Shown here in pieces: positions 46,908 through 56,521 of a DNA stretch of 64,000 nucleotides. Every line of letters starts with the position of its first letter. Position 1 is the first letter of the stretch. Made by a program: the position numbers and the translations under genes. The notes below the pieces were generated by a model, which was not told the DNA's origin, made no database searches, and saw only the letters and a program-made list of their open reading frames with translations. Source of the stretch: Pseudomonadota bacterium (GTDB lineage Bacteria > Pseudomonadota > Alphaproteobacteria > GCA-2746255); the NCBI GenBank assembly GCA_040752895.1, contig JBFMHN010000001.1, positions 289,213-353,212 of the forward strand, in the 5' to 3' direction.

Positions 46908-47663
46908 ATGACAGAAAATCCACCCGCCGACAATTCGCCTGAGGCGCCGGCCGCTTCGCCCGAACCGGCGAAGGAGTCAAAGCGGCACCGTCTAATTGGC
47001 CGTCTTCGGACATATTTCTTTGCCGGGCTTCTGGTCACGGCGCCGATCGGCCTTACGGCATATATCGTCTGGATCTTCGTAAACTTCGTGGATAGCCGCG
47101 TCACGCCGCTGATCCCGGTGAAGTACAACCCGGAAACTTATCTTCCCATCAACCTTCCTGGCCTCGGCCTTCTTATTGTCCTGCTGATGATCACCTTGAT
47201 CGGCGCCTTGACGGCCGGGTTCGCAGGCGACATCGTCCTTAAGACGAGCGAACGGTTGCTTGCCCGGATGCCGGTGGTGCGCGGCATCTACGGCGCCTTG
47301 AAGCAGATTTTCGAAGCGCTCCTTACGCACAAGTCCACGGCGTTCCGCAAGGTCGTCCTGATCGAATATCCGCGCCGCGGCATGTGGGCTCTCGGCTTTA
47401 TCACCGGCAGCACGAAAGGCGAAGTCCAGAACGTTACCAAAGAAAGGGTCATCAACGTGTTTATGCCGACGACTCCGAATCCCACGTCCGGCTTTCTGTT
47501 GTTTGTGCCGTCGGAAGACGTGCACGAACTGACGATGTCGGTGGAGGATGGAATCAAGATGGTCGTTTCCGGGGGCATCGTGACCCCGCCGGATCGCCGG
47601 CCTTCCGAACTTCAGAAAAAGCCCATCCTTGCGAGTGGCGAAGCGGCCGGACCGCAGACCTAG
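46908..47663 (+). CDS. DUF502 family membrane protein
   Basis: 251 residues from ATG 46908, with AGGAAGG upstream. A proline/alanine-rich cytoplasmic N-terminus precedes two membrane helices (about 36-58 and 80-103). A conserved soluble part follows, with RMPVVRGIYGALKQIFEAL, GFITG and NVFMPTTPNPTSGFLLFVP, which define DUF502. These motifs are very well conserved but no activity is assigned. The gene ends in a 4-bp overlap with the convergent recG. The same pairing of DUF502 with recG, sdhE and mfd is seen in other alphaproteobacteria. Confidence 0.92.
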   Translation: MTENPPADNSPEAPAASPEPAKESKRHRLIGRLRTYFFAGLLVTAPIGLTAYIVWIFVNFVDSRVTPLIPVKYNPETYLPINLPGLGLLIVLLMITLIGALTAGFAGDIVLKTSERLLARMPVVRGIYGALKQIFEALLTHKSTAFRKVVLIEYPRRGMWALGFITGSTKGEVQNVTKERVINVFMPTTPNPTSGFLLFVPSEDVHELTMSVEDGIKMVVSGGIVTPPDRRPSELQKKPILASGEAAGPQT

Positions 47664-49741
47664 CCGGACCGCAGATATTTTGCCGCCGCGTCCCGTTCGA
47701 AGAGATAGAGCAGAGTGCGAAGCGCCTTGCCGCGCGGCGTCTTGAGCTCGGGGTCTCGTTCGAGGAAAAGACGGACATCGTCGTAGGCCATCACCATCAG
47801 ACCTTCGTGTAGCGCAAGGTCGGCGAGGCGGAAGAGGGGAAGCCCGCTTTGCCGCGTACCCAGCACTTCGCCGCTTCCGCGCAGGCGTAAATCTTCCTCG
47901 GCGATGCGAAAGCCGTCGTTCGTTTCGCGTAGTATCCGCAGGCGCGCCTTCGCCGTTTTCCCAAGCGGCGCGGCGAAAAGGAGAAGGCAGATCGATGCCT
48001 GGCACCCGCGCCCGATCCGGCCGCGCAGCTGGTGCAATTGGGCAAGGCCGAACCGCTCCGCATGTTCGATCACCATGACGGTCGCTTCCGGCACGTCGAC
48101 GCCGACCTCGACGACCGTCGTCGCAACGAGAAGGCGCACCTCGCCTTCGAGGAACGCCGCCATGGCGGCGTCCTTCTCTTTTCCCTTCATCCGGCCATGG
48201 ACTAGGCCGACGCGCGAACCGAAGGCGGCCTTGAGCGCCGCATGGCGTTCTTCGGCGGCGGCAAGGTCGAGAACTTCGGACTCCTCGACCAAGGGGCAAA
48301 TCCAGAAGACTTTTTGTCCCTTTTGGACCGCCCGCCCGACGGCGGCGATAACTTCGTCCAGCCGTTCCAGGGGAAGGACCCGCGTGTCCACCGGCGGCCG
48401 TCCGGCTGGTTTTTCGGTAAGACGCGAAACCTCGAGGTCGCCGTAGACCGTCAGCGTCAGCGTGCGCGGGATGGGTGTTGCCGTCATGACGAGGGTGTCT
48501 ACGGCGCGTCCTTTCGAGGCGAGAGTCAGGCGCTGATGGACGCCGAAGCGGTGCTGTTCGTCGATGACGGCGAAGGCAAGGTCGTGAAACGCGACTTCCT
48601 CCTGGAAAAGGGCATGGGTTCCAACCGCGATCGCCGTTTCGCCGGAGGCGAGGCCTTCGAAAATTTGCTGGCGCTGGGCACCTTTTTCGCGGCCCGTGAG
48701 GAGGGTGACCGGGACCCCGGTCTCGCCAAGCAGGGCCTGGATGGTGGCGAAGTGCTGGCGTGCGAGAATATCGGTCGGCGCCATCAGCACGGCCTGACCG
48801 CCCGCTTCGACCGCGTTCAGCATGGCGAGCAGCGCCACCACGGTCTTGCCGCTGCCGACATCGCCTTGAAGAAGCCGCAGCATGCGCTTGCTAGAAGCCA
48901 TGTCCCGGTCGATCTCTTGAAGCGCCGTTTTTTGCGCGACCGTCAGTTGGAAGGGGAGGTCCGCGATCACCCGCTTGCGGAGAGACCGGTCGCCCTCGAT
49001 CCGGCGGCCCTTGCCGCGGTGCTGATGCAGGCGCAGCAGGCCAAGCGCCAGCTGATTGGCGAGCAGTTCATCGTAAGCAAGCCGTCTCCGGGCCGATGTC
49101 ATCGGCGCAAGATCGGCTTCGGATTGCGGACGGTGGGCAGCGAGGAGGGATTCCCGCCAGCCTTGCCAGCCTTCGCGTTCGCGCAGGCTTGCTTCCAGCC
49201 ATTCCGGCAGTTCGGGCAGCTTTTCTAGGGCGGCCGCAATCGCCTTCGCCAGCGGCCTGCGGGTGAGGCCCGCCGTCAACGGGTAGACGGGCTCGACCTC
49301 GGGAAGTCTTGCTATCTCTTCCGGTTTGACGATGAGATCGGGGTGGACGATCTGCATGGCGTTGCGGAAGGCTTCGATGCGGCCGCTTACGATCCGCTTT
49401 TCCCCTTCCGGTAACTCGCGGCGAAGGTAGTCCGGTCGGGGGTGGAAAAAGACGAGCGTGAGCGTTCCGGTCTCGTCCGAGCAGCGAATCCGGTAGGGAA
49501 GGCGGCGGGTCGGCGGCGGTTCGTGGGCGTCGATCCGAAGCGTAAGCGTGGCGATCCGCCCCGGCGTCGCTTCCGCCACCTTCGGCGCATAGCGCCGGTC
49601 AACGATTGCGGTCGGAAGCAGCCACAAAAGATCAACAATATAGGGACCGGCGATTTGCTCGATCGCCTTGCCGATGCGCGGGCCGACGCCGGGAAGCCGC
49701 GTCACCGGGGCAAAAAGGGGAAACAGAATTTCCGGCCGCAT
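47660..49741 (-). CDS. recG: ATP-dependent DNA helicase RecG
   Basis: RecG (693 residues) remodels stalled forks and branched DNA. The N-terminal wedge/OB domain covers about residues 1-180. Helicase motif I is LLQGDVGSGKTVVAL (about 288-302), motif II is VIDEQHRFGVHQR, and motif III is MTATPIPRTL. The C-terminal domain has QLHQLRGRIGRG and the RLRGSGEVLGTRQSGLP end. The ATG at 49741 starts MRPEILFPLFAPV, a typical beginning. It is divergent from sdhE. Confidence 0.97.
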   Translation of the reverse strand: MRPEILFPLFAPVTRLPGVGPRIGKAIEQIAGPYIVDLLWLLPTAIVDRRYAPKVAEATPGRIATLTLRIDAHEPPPTRRLPYRIRCSDETGTLTLVFFHPRPDYLRRELPEGEKRIVSGRIEAFRNAMQIVHPDLIVKPEEIARLPEVEPVYPLTAGLTRRPLAKAIAAALEKLPELPEWLEASLREREGWQGWRESLLAAHRPQSEADLAPMTSARRRLAYDELLANQLALGLLRLHQHRGKGRRIEGDRSLRKRVIADLPFQLTVAQKTALQEIDRDMASSKRMLRLLQGDVGSGKTVVALLAMLNAVEAGGQAVLMAPTDILARQHFATIQALLGETGVPVTLLTGREKGAQRQQIFEGLASGETAIAVGTHALFQEEVAFHDLAFAVIDEQHRFGVHQRLTLASKGRAVDTLVMTATPIPRTLTLTVYGDLEVSRLTEKPAGRPPVDTRVLPLERLDEVIAAVGRAVQKGQKVFWICPLVEESEVLDLAAAEERHAALKAAFGSRVGLVHGRMKGKEKDAAMAAFLEGEVRLLVATTVVEVGVDVPEATVMVIEHAERFGLAQLHQLRGRIGRGCQASICLLLFAAPLGKTAKARLRILRETNDGFRIAEEDLRLRGSGEVLGTRQSGLPLFRLADLALHEGLMVMAYDDVRLFLERDPELKTPRGKALRTLLYLFERDAAAKYLRSG

Positions 49742-49838
49742 CGTGCCTCAGGTAGAATGGCTGACAGAAAGCGGGTCTCGCTTTATACCCTAGTGCCAAT
49801 CGAAACGCGCACCCAACGCCCGCCCAACGTCCACCACC

Positions 49839-50102
49839 ATGGCCAATTTTTCCGATTTCCGCCTCAAACGGCTTCTTTTCTTGAGCCAGCGTCGGGGCAC
49901 CCAGGAGAACGACCTCCTGCTCGGCCGGTTCGCCGAGCGAAACCTCGGCACCCTTGGGCCGGAGGAACTCGATCAGTTCGAAGCGCTCCTCGCCGTCGAG
50001 GACGCCAAGCTCTTCCGCTGGATCACTGGGCAAAGCCCCACCCCGCCGGAGCACGCGACACCGGTGATGCAGATGATTATCCGCTTTAATGAAGAGAACT
50101 AA
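49839..50102 (+). CDS. sdhE: succinate dehydrogenase assembly factor SdhE (SDHAF2-like)
   Basis: This 87-residue protein helps attach FAD covalently to SdhA and related flavoproteins. The key RGxxE motif appears as RRGTQEND (residues 18-25), with FSDFRLKRLLFLSQ before it and the conserved FERNLG/LDQFEALLAVEDAKLFRWI helices after. The same family includes mitochondrial SDHAF2. It overlaps mfd by 14 bp, which is a frequent arrangement in alphaproteobacteria, between recG and mfd. Confidence 0.95.
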   Translation: MANFSDFRLKRLLFLSQRRGTQENDLLLGRFAERNLGTLGPEELDQFEALLAVEDAKLFRWITGQSPTPPEHATPVMQMIIRFNEEN

Positions 50103-53100
50103 TAATTTGAAAAATATAAGTTTATCCGGTCGCCAAACGGTGGCCGCGCTGCCCGAGGGCGCCGACGCGCGACTGCTTACCGAACTCGCGGCATCGGGTC
50201 GGGCGAAGGCCATCCTTCACGTGGCGCGCGACGAGACCCGGATGATGGCCATGGCGGGTGCGATCCGTTTCTTCGCGTCCGATCTCGAAATCCGCCTTTT
50301 TCCGGCCTGGGATTGCCTGCCCTACGATCGCTCGCCCCCTCATGCCGCCGTCGAAAGCCGGCGGATCGAGGTGCTGACCGGGCTTGCCGCCAAGAACGGG
50401 GAAGCGTCGGGCATCCTTTTAACGACGGTGAACGCCTTGCTCCAGCGCGTGCCGCCGCGGGCGTCCTTCGCGAGCGCCACCCTTGAGGCGCGGGCCGGCG
50501 ATCGGCTCAACCGGGAAGAATTCGTCCATTACCTTGAAAAGAAAGGTTATGGGCGCGCGGAAACCGTTATGGAGCCCGGCGAGTTCGCCATTCGCGGAGG
50601 CATTCTCGACGTCTACCCGCCGGGAACCGAGGAGCCGCTCCGCCTCGATTTCTTCGGAGATGAACTTGAAGGCATTCGCTTCTTCGATCCCATGACCCAG
50701 CGAAGCGGCGGCACGCTTGCCGGCTTCGTCTTTCGACCGATGAGTGAGTTTCTTCTGGATGAGGAAAGCGTTGCCCGCTTCCGCACGCGGTACCGCGAGG
50801 CCTTCGGCGCGGTGATGGGAACCGACCGGCTCTACGAATCCGTCTCGGAAGGGGTTCATTACCCCGGCATGGAACATTGGCTGCCGCTTTTCCACGACCG
50901 GCTCGAAACCCTCTTCGATTACCTGCCCGACGCCCTTGTCACGCTGGATCATCAGGTCGAGTCGTTGGCCACAGCGCGGCTGGAACAGATCGCCGAGTAC
51001 TACGAAACCCGAAAGGCCCTGATGGAGGAGGGGGTCCGTGAAGGGGGCGATATCTATCACCCGCTTCCCCCTGCCGCCCTCTATTTGCGCGAGGACGAAT
51101 GGCGGCAGGCTCTTTCGGCGCGGCCGCTTCTCGCCTTCACGCCCTTCGCTCAAGGGGTGGAAGGCGCAATCGAGGCGGACGGTCGGCCGCCCTTCGACTT
51201 CGCCGCTGCCCGTCGCGACCCGAAGGCGGATGTCTTCGCCGAGGTGCGGAAGCTGCTCGGCAAGGCGCGGGAGGAAGGCCGGCGCGCCATCATCACCGGC
51301 TTCAGCGTCGGTTCCAGGGAACGGCTGAAGGCGTTGCTCGAAGGTCACGGCATCGAAGGTCTGACACTTGCCGGAAGCTGGTCCGAGGTCGAGGCTTTGC
51401 CCCCGGATAGCGTGGCGCTCGTCGTGCTCGGACTCGAACAAGGCTTCCTCGCTTCCGACCTTGTTGTCCTAACGGAACAGGACATTCTCGGCGAGCGGAT
51501 CGGCCGGCCTGCGAAACGGCGCGCTAAGGACGTGCTTAGCCAGGCTTCGAGCCTTGCGCCCGGTGATCTCGTCGTCCACGCCGAACACGGGGTTGGCCGC
51601 TACGAAGGCCTCGTGACCCTCAACGTGCAAGGCGCTTCCCACGATTTTCTCCGCCTTCTCTATGCGGGCGACGACAAGCTTTTCCTGCCGGTGGAAAATA
51701 TCGAGCTGCTCTCGCGCTACGGTTCGGAAGAAGGGCTCGTGCCCCTCGACCGCCTTGGCGGGGTCGCCTGGCAGGCTCGGAAATCCCGGATGAAGCGCCG
51801 TATCCAGGACATGACGGCGGAATTGATCCGGGTGGCGGCGGACCGCGCCCTCAAGCCGGGGTTCGCGATGACGCCGCCGGAGGGCTATGACGAGTTCTGC
51901 GCCCGCTTTCCCTACCCGGAGACGGAAGACCAGGAGACCGCGATCGAGGAAACCCTCCGCGACCTTGCGGCCGGGCAGCCCATGGATCGGCTGATCTGCG
52001 GCGACGTCGGATTTGGCAAGACGGAAGTGGCGCTCCGCGCCGCCTTCATCGCGGCCAGGTCGGGGCACCAGGTCGCGGTCGTTGTGCCGACGACCTTGCT
52101 GGCGCGCCAGCATTTCGCGACTTTTCAAGCGCGCTTCGCCGGGTTTCCGGTGCGAATTGAACAGATCTCCCGCCTGGTGCCTCCCCGCAAGCAGGCGGAG
52201 ATCAAGGAAAGGCTTAGCCGTGGCGGCTGCGACATCGTCATCGGGACCCATGCCCTTCTCGGAAAAGCGATCCGCTTCGCCGACCTTGGCCTCTTGATCG
52301 TGGACGAGGAGCAGCATTTCGGCGTTGCCCACAAGGAGCGGCTGAAGAAACTCTGCGCCAACGTCCATGTCCTCACCCTGACGGCGACACCCATTCCGCG
52401 AACACTTCAGCTTGCCCTTTCCGGCGTCCGGGAGATGAGCGTGATCGCAACCCCGCCGCTCGACCGTCTGGCGGTGCGGAGCTTCGTGCTGCCTTACGAC
52501 TCCGTCATCGTGCGTGAGGCGATTTTGCGCGAGCGGCTGCGCGGCGGGCAAGTTTTCTATGTCTGCCCGCGCATCGAAGACTTGGCCGAGGTCGCGGAAA
52601 AATTGGAACGCCTGGTGCCGGAGATGCGTCTCGCGGTGGCCCACGGCCAGATGGCTTCCCACCATCTCGAGAAAGTGATGATCGACTTCTATGAAGGAAA
52701 TACGGACGTGCTGCTTTGCACGAACATCATCGAATCCGGACTCGACGTTGCGACCGCGAACACGCTTATCGTCCATCGGGCAGACATGTTCGGCCTTGCC
52801 CAGCTTTATCAACTGCGCGGGCGCGTCGGCCGCTCGAAAAGCCGGGCTTACGCCTATCTTACCATCCCCCCCAACCGGATCCTGACGGAAGCCGCGACGA
52901 AACGCCTGCAGACGATGGAGGCGCTAGATTCCCTGGGCGCCGGCTTCCAGCTGGCGAGCTACGATCTCGACATTCGCGGCGCCGGCAATTTGCTCGGCGA
53001 GGAACAGTCCGGCCATATCCGGGAGGTCGGCATCGAGCTTTATCAGAATCTCTTGGAAGAGGCGGTCGCCGAGGCCCGGGGCGAGCGCGCGCCGGCTACG

Positions 53101-53559
53101 GCCGAGGAAGCCTGGACGCCGGAAATCCATCTCGGCATGCCGGTTCTGATTCCGGAAGCCTACGTCGCCGACCTTGGCCTTCGGCTCGAACTTTACCGCC
53201 GGATCGCCCGCCTTGGGAATCGAACCGAGATCGAGACCTTCGCGGCCGAGCTGATTGATCGCTTTGGACTCATCCCGGAAGAAGTCGAAAACCTGCTTGA
53301 TACCATCGCCCTCAAGCAACTTTGCCGCGCGGCCGGGGTGGGAAGCCTGGAAGCCGGTCCCAAGGGGGCCGTCGTCACCTTCCATGAGAACCGCTTCGCA
53401 CACCCCGAACGCCTTGCCGCCTTTCTCATGAGCGCGGTCGGGGACGTCAAGCTGCGGCCTGATCACAAACTGGTTTATCGCCGCGGCTGGGAAGACCTGA
53501 AGGAGCGTATGGCGGGCGTGCGCCATCTCGTCGAGAAGCTGGCGAAGCTTGCGGCGTGA
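50089..53559 (+). CDS. mfd: transcription-repair coupling factor
   Basis: Mfd (1,156 residues) releases RNA polymerase stalled at DNA lesions and recruits UvrA, whose gene is also in this window. The UvrB-like N-terminal domains end near residue 350. The polymerase-interacting CarD-like domain contains LVVHAEHGVGRYEGL (about 495-510). The helicase motor has CGDVGFGKTEVALRAAF (about 637-653), IVDEEQHFGVAHKE and TATPIPRTLQLAL. The TRG and C-terminal UvrA-masking domains are complete. The ATG at 50089 overlaps sdhE by 14 bp. Confidence 0.98.
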   Translation: MKRTNNLKNISLSGRQTVAALPEGADARLLTELAASGRAKAILHVARDETRMMAMAGAIRFFASDLEIRLFPAWDCLPYDRSPPHAAVESRRIEVLTGLAAKNGEASGILLTTVNALLQRVPPRASFASATLEARAGDRLNREEFVHYLEKKGYGRAETVMEPGEFAIRGGILDVYPPGTEEPLRLDFFGDELEGIRFFDPMTQRSGGTLAGFVFRPMSEFLLDEESVARFRTRYREAFGAVMGTDRLYESVSEGVHYPGMEHWLPLFHDRLETLFDYLPDALVTLDHQVESLATARLEQIAEYYETRKALMEEGVREGGDIYHPLPPAALYLREDEWRQALSARPLLAFTPFAQGVEGAIEADGRPPFDFAAARRDPKADVFAEVRKLLGKAREEGRRAIITGFSVGSRERLKALLEGHGIEGLTLAGSWSEVEALPPDSVALVVLGLEQGFLASDLVVLTEQDILGERIGRPAKRRAKDVLSQASSLAPGDLVVHAEHGVGRYEGLVTLNVQGASHDFLRLLYAGDDKLFLPVENIELLSRYGSEEGLVPLDRLGGVAWQARKSRMKRRIQDMTAELIRVAADRALKPGFAMTPPEGYDEFCARFPYPETEDQETAIEETLRDLAAGQPMDRLICGDVGFGKTEVALRAAFIAARSGHQVAVVVPTTLLARQHFATFQARFAGFPVRIEQISRLVPPRKQAEIKERLSRGGCDIVIGTHALLGKAIRFADLGLLIVDEEQHFGVAHKERLKKLCANVHVLTLTATPIPRTLQLALSGVREMSVIATPPLDRLAVRSFVLPYDSVIVREAILRERLRGGQVFYVCPRIEDLAEVAEKLERLVPEMRLAVAHGQMASHHLEKVMIDFYEGNTDVLLCTNIIESGLDVATANTLIVHRADMFGLAQLYQLRGRVGRSKSRAYAYLTIPPNRILTEAATKRLQTMEALDSLGAGFQLASYDLDIRGAGNLLGEEQSGHIREVGIELYQNLLEEAVAEARGERAPATAEEAWTPEIHLGMPVLIPEAYVADLGLRLELYRRIARLGNRTEIETFAAELIDRFGLIPEEVENLLDTIALKQLCRAAGVGSLEAGPKGAVVTFHENRFAHPERLAAFLMSAVGDVKLRPDHKLVYRRGWEDLKERMAGVRHLVEKLAKLAA

Positions 53560-53619
53560 ACCGATGGTTGTCGGCTCGGAAGGGCCGTGAAAGAATGCGC
53601 GTTTGAAAGAGGGGCGGGG

Positions 53620-54396
53620 ATGGCGTGCAACCTACCTTATGACTTGAGCGGTCAGTGCGCCTTTGTCAGCGGCGCCTCCAGTGGTTTGGGGAGGCATTTT
53701 GCGCTTGTGCTCGCCCGGGCCGGGGCGAAGGTTGCCGCCGCCGCCCGCCGGACGGAAAAACTGAAAGAACTCAAGGCGGAAATAGAAGCTTTCGACGGCC
53801 GCGCGATTCCGATCGCGCTCGATGTACAGGATGCGAAAAGCGTACGCCGGGCGGTCGCCACCGCCGAGACCGAACTTGGCCCCATCACCATCCTCGTCAA
53901 CAACGCCGGCATCGCCATTCCGAAGGCCTTTCTCGACGTTACGGAGGCGGATTGGGATGCGGTCGTGGGGACAAACCTGAAAGGGGCCTGGCTTCTGGCT
54001 CGGGAGGTTGCCGCCCACATGGCCCGCTTAGGCCACGGCGGTTCGATCATCAACATCACCTCGATCATTGCCGAGCGCGTCGTCGGCCACAATGCGGCCT
54101 ACGGGGCGGCGAAGGCGGGTCTTGTTCACCTCACCAAGGCGATGGCGGTCGAGCTTGCCAGGTATGACATTCGCGTGAACGCGATCGCGCCGGGCTACAT
54201 CGCGACGGAGATGAACCGGGACTTCCTGAAGAGCGAGGCCGAAGCCGAAAAGCTGAAGAAACGCATTCCTTTGCGCCGGTTGGGCTCGCCCGAAGACCTG
54301 GACGGCGCGTTGCTGCTGCTGGCGTCCAAGGCATCCGCCTTCATGACGGGCACCGTCGTTACCGTGGACGGCGGCCAAAGCGTCAATTCGCTTTAA
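53620..54396 (+). CDS. short-chain dehydrogenase/reductase
   Basis: 258 residues from ATG 53620, with GAAAGAGGGGCGGGG upstream; a GTG at 53587 is less likely. It shows a classical SDR layout: SGASSGLG cofactor motif (about 15-22), NNAGI, catalytic serine in NITSIIAE, YGAAK (about 161-165) and IAPGYIATEM after it. The end TGTVVTVDGGQSV is typical of FabG-like enzymes. The arginine in AARRTEKL after strand 2 suggests NADPH. It follows mfd by 60 bp and may share its transcript. The substrate is unknown. Confidence 0.9.
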   Translation: MACNLPYDLSGQCAFVSGASSGLGRHFALVLARAGAKVAAAARRTEKLKELKAEIEAFDGRAIPIALDVQDAKSVRRAVATAETELGPITILVNNAGIAIPKAFLDVTEADWDAVVGTNLKGAWLLAREVAAHMARLGHGGSIINITSIIAERVVGHNAAYGAAKAGLVHLTKAMAVELARYDIRVNAIAPGYIATEMNRDFLKSEAEAEKLKKRIPLRRLGSPEDLDGALLLLASKASAFMTGTVVTVDGGQSVNSL

Positions 54397-54414
54397 TAGG
54401 GTCGCCTTAGGGGA

Positions 54415-54540
54415 TCACGCCTCCTCCGGCATCTCGAAACCCAGGGAGCGGAGCTTGTTGATCGCTTCCGCCGGGGCCTGGCGCATGCGGCGGCCGTCTT
54501 TGCAGGCTTCCTTCAGAAGGGATAGGCCGGAAAGCGGGCC
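54415..54540 (-). pseudogene. in-frame open extension after the acr3 stop codon
   Basis: Directly after the TGA stop of acr3 the same reading frame stays open for 41 more codons before a second TGA (54415-54417). The residues (LLKEACKDGRR, then MRQAPAEAINKLRSLGF) look like a soluble helical protein tail rather than random translation. It may be the end of a decayed gene or of a longer protein interrupted by a stop, or the 23-codon frame from its internal ATG. No family was recognised, and no ribosome site is clear. Confidence 0.3.
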
Positions 54541-55635
54541 TCAAGGAACGGCGGGGGAGGCCTTCTCGTACCAGCCCCGGGTCGCCTTCGTGAAGCGTAC
54601 GACCGAGAGCATGACCGGCACCTCGACGAGGACGCCGACGACGGTGGCGAGTGCCGCCCCCGATTCGAAGCCGAAAAGCCCGATGGCGGTGGCCACCGCA
54701 AGCTCGAAGAAATTGCTGGCGCCGATCAGGGCGGAAGGGGCGGCGACGCAGTGCTTGACGCCGAACAGACGGTTGAGCCCATAGGCCAGCCCGGCGTTGA
54801 AATAGACCTGGATCAGGATCGGCACGGCCAGCAGCAGTATGACGAGCGGTTGTTCGACAATGCGGTCACCCTGAAAGCCGAAGAGAAGGACAAGGGTGGC
54901 GAGCAAGGCGGTTAACGACACCGGGTGAAGGCGTTCGATGGTCCGTTGCAACGCTACCTCGCCATTCTTGGCCAGCAGCCTCCGCCGCCAGGCTTGGGCG
55001 AAGATGACCGGAATCACGATGTAGAGAACCACGGAAAGGAACAGCGTTTCCCACGGCACGACGATCGAGGAAAGACCGAGCAGCAGCCCCACGATCGGCG
55101 CGAAGGCGAAAATCATGATGGTGTCGTTCAGCGCGATCTGGCTAAGCGTGAAGTGCGGCTCGCCTTTCGACAGATGGCTCCAGACGAAGACCATCGCCGT
55201 GCACGGGGCGGCGGCCAGGATGATGAGGCCGGCGATGTAGGATTCGATCTGGTCGGCGGGCAAGTAGGGCAGGAAGATCCAGCCCACGAAGAACCAGCCC
55301 AGGGCCGCCATCGAGAAGGGCTTCACCGCCCAATTGATGAAGAGCGTCACCGAAATGCCGCGCCAATGAGCACCGACTTCGTGAAGGGCCGCAAAATCGA
55401 TCTTGAGCAGCATCGGGACGATCATCAGCCATACGAGAAGGGCGACCGGCAGGTTGATCTGGGCGAGTTCCATGCGGCCGAAGGCGTGGAAGGCCTCTGG
55501 AAGAACGCTGCCGAGCCCGATGCCGCCCGCGATGCAGAGGGCGACCCAGAGGCTCAGGTAACGCTCGAAGAAACCGAGGGAGGCTTTCTCGAGCGCGATC
55601 TCGGCGGCGTCGGCCTGGCCCGTCGGGTCCGTCAT
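54541..55635 (-). CDS. acr3: ACR3-family arsenite efflux transporter
   Basis: ACR3 (364 residues, about ten membrane helices) expels arsenite. The essential cysteine is seen in ILAAAPCTAMVFVWSHLSKGEP (fourth helix). Other family marks are the N-terminal FFERYLSLWVALCIAGGIGLG and the later VAAPSALIGASNFFELAVATAI. It is the last gene of arsR-arsC-acr3; its ATG overlaps the arsC stop as ATGA. The reading frame continues after the stop with 41 open codons. Confidence 0.95.
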   Translation of the reverse strand: MTDPTGQADAAEIALEKASLGFFERYLSLWVALCIAGGIGLGSVLPEAFHAFGRMELAQINLPVALLVWLMIVPMLLKIDFAALHEVGAHWRGISVTLFINWAVKPFSMAALGWFFVGWIFLPYLPADQIESYIAGLIILAAAPCTAMVFVWSHLSKGEPHFTLSQIALNDTIMIFAFAPIVGLLLGLSSIVVPWETLFLSVVLYIVIPVIFAQAWRRRLLAKNGEVALQRTIERLHPVSLTALLATLVLLFGFQGDRIVEQPLVILLLAVPILIQVYFNAGLAYGLNRLFGVKHCVAAPSALIGASNFFELAVATAIGLFGFESGAALATVVGVLVEVPVMLSVVRFTKATRGWYEKASPAVP

Positions 55636-56156
55636 GTGGCGCTTTCCTTGTTCGGTCCGGCTGCCGTCTTGCCGATGCGGTCGAGTTCTTTTTGAAGGGA
55701 AAGCGTGTCGAGGGAGGCAATCGGCAGGCTCACGAAGACCGAGATGCGGTTCCGGAGCATCCGGAAAACATCGTGAAAAGCGACGCGCGTTTCAGCCGTC
55801 GTGCCTTTGAAAGCGGCCGGGTCCGGCAGGCCCCAGTGAGCGGTCATCGGCTGGCCGGGCCAGATCGGGCAGACTTCGCCGGCCGCCTTGTCGCAGACCG
55901 TGAAGACGAAGTCGAGCTTGGGCGCCTCGGGTCCGGCGAATTCCGCCCAGTCCTTCGAGCGGAGCCCTTCCGTTCGATAATTCGCGAGCTTCAGCAGGTC
56001 TAGGGCGTAGGGGTTCACGCTGCCGGTGGGGTGGCTTCCGGCGCTGAAGGCGTGAAAACGCCCGCGCCCTTCCCGATCGAGGATGGCTTCGGCCAGGATG
56101 CTGCGGGCCGAATTACCGGTGCAGAGGAAAAGGACGTTGTAGGTTTTTTCGTTCAC
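55632..56156 (-). CDS. arsC: arsenate reductase, low-molecular-weight phosphatase (thioredoxin-coupled) type
   Basis: 174 residues from a GTG at 56156 that overlaps the arsR stop (GTGA). The catalytic loop is C12-TGNSA-R18, followed by S19. The resolving cysteines are C88 and C96 in FTVCDKAAGEVCP, as in the thioredoxin-dependent ArsC of Gram-positives and many alphaproteobacteria. It reduces arsenate to arsenite for export by the ACR3 pump encoded next. The longer open frame upstream lies inside arsR and is not used. Confidence 0.95.
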   Translation of the reverse strand: MNEKTYNVLFLCTGNSARSILAEAILDREGRGRFHAFSAGSHPTGSVNPYALDLLKLANYRTEGLRSKDWAEFAGPEAPKLDFVFTVCDKAAGEVCPIWPGQPMTAHWGLPDPAAFKGTTAETRVAFHDVFRMLRNRISVFVSLPIASLDTLSLQKELDRIGKTAAGPNKESAT

Positions 56157-56521
56157 CGGCGTACGGTCCGCTTGGCGGAACGCCGCGGGGGGACGGCTTC
56201 GTTGGCGGGTCCGCACGCCTCTGGCGCGCCGCAGATTTCGCCCTGACAGCAGTTCTCGGTCAGGTAGCCGATCAGCGCGTTCATCGAGTCGAAATTCGCG
56301 CGGTAGAGAACGTTCCGCCCCTCGCGCTTGCTGGCGAGAAGACCGGCGCGGCGGAGCTGCGTCGCGTGGAAAGTCAGCATCGCCGGTGCTAGCTTGAGAC
56401 GGCTTGCGATCTCGCCGGCGGCAAGGCCGGCCGGGCCCGCCTGGACGAGCAGGCGGAAAACACGAAGCCGCGTTTCCTGGGCGAGGGCCGCGAGCGAGGC
56501 AATGGCTACAGTTGTTTTCAT
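56153..56521 (-). CDS. arsR: ArsR-family arsenic-responsive repressor
   Basis: A 122-residue winged-helix repressor. The DNA-binding helix region is APAMLTFHATQLRRAGLL (about residues 45-62). Arsenite is probably sensed by the C-terminal cysteines C91, C92, C97 and C103 (ENCCQGEICGAPEACG). This differs from the E. coli site in the DNA-binding helix and matches the C-terminal type. No Shine-Dalgarno precedes the ATG at 56521, and a promoter fits directly against it, so the message may be leaderless. It heads the arsR-arsC-acr3 operon. Confidence 0.93.
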   Translation of the reverse strand: MKTTVAIASLAALAQETRLRVFRLLVQAGPAGLAAGEIASRLKLAPAMLTFHATQLRRAGLLASKREGRNVLYRANFDSMNALIGYLTENCCQGEICGAPEACGPANEAVPPRRSAKRTVRR

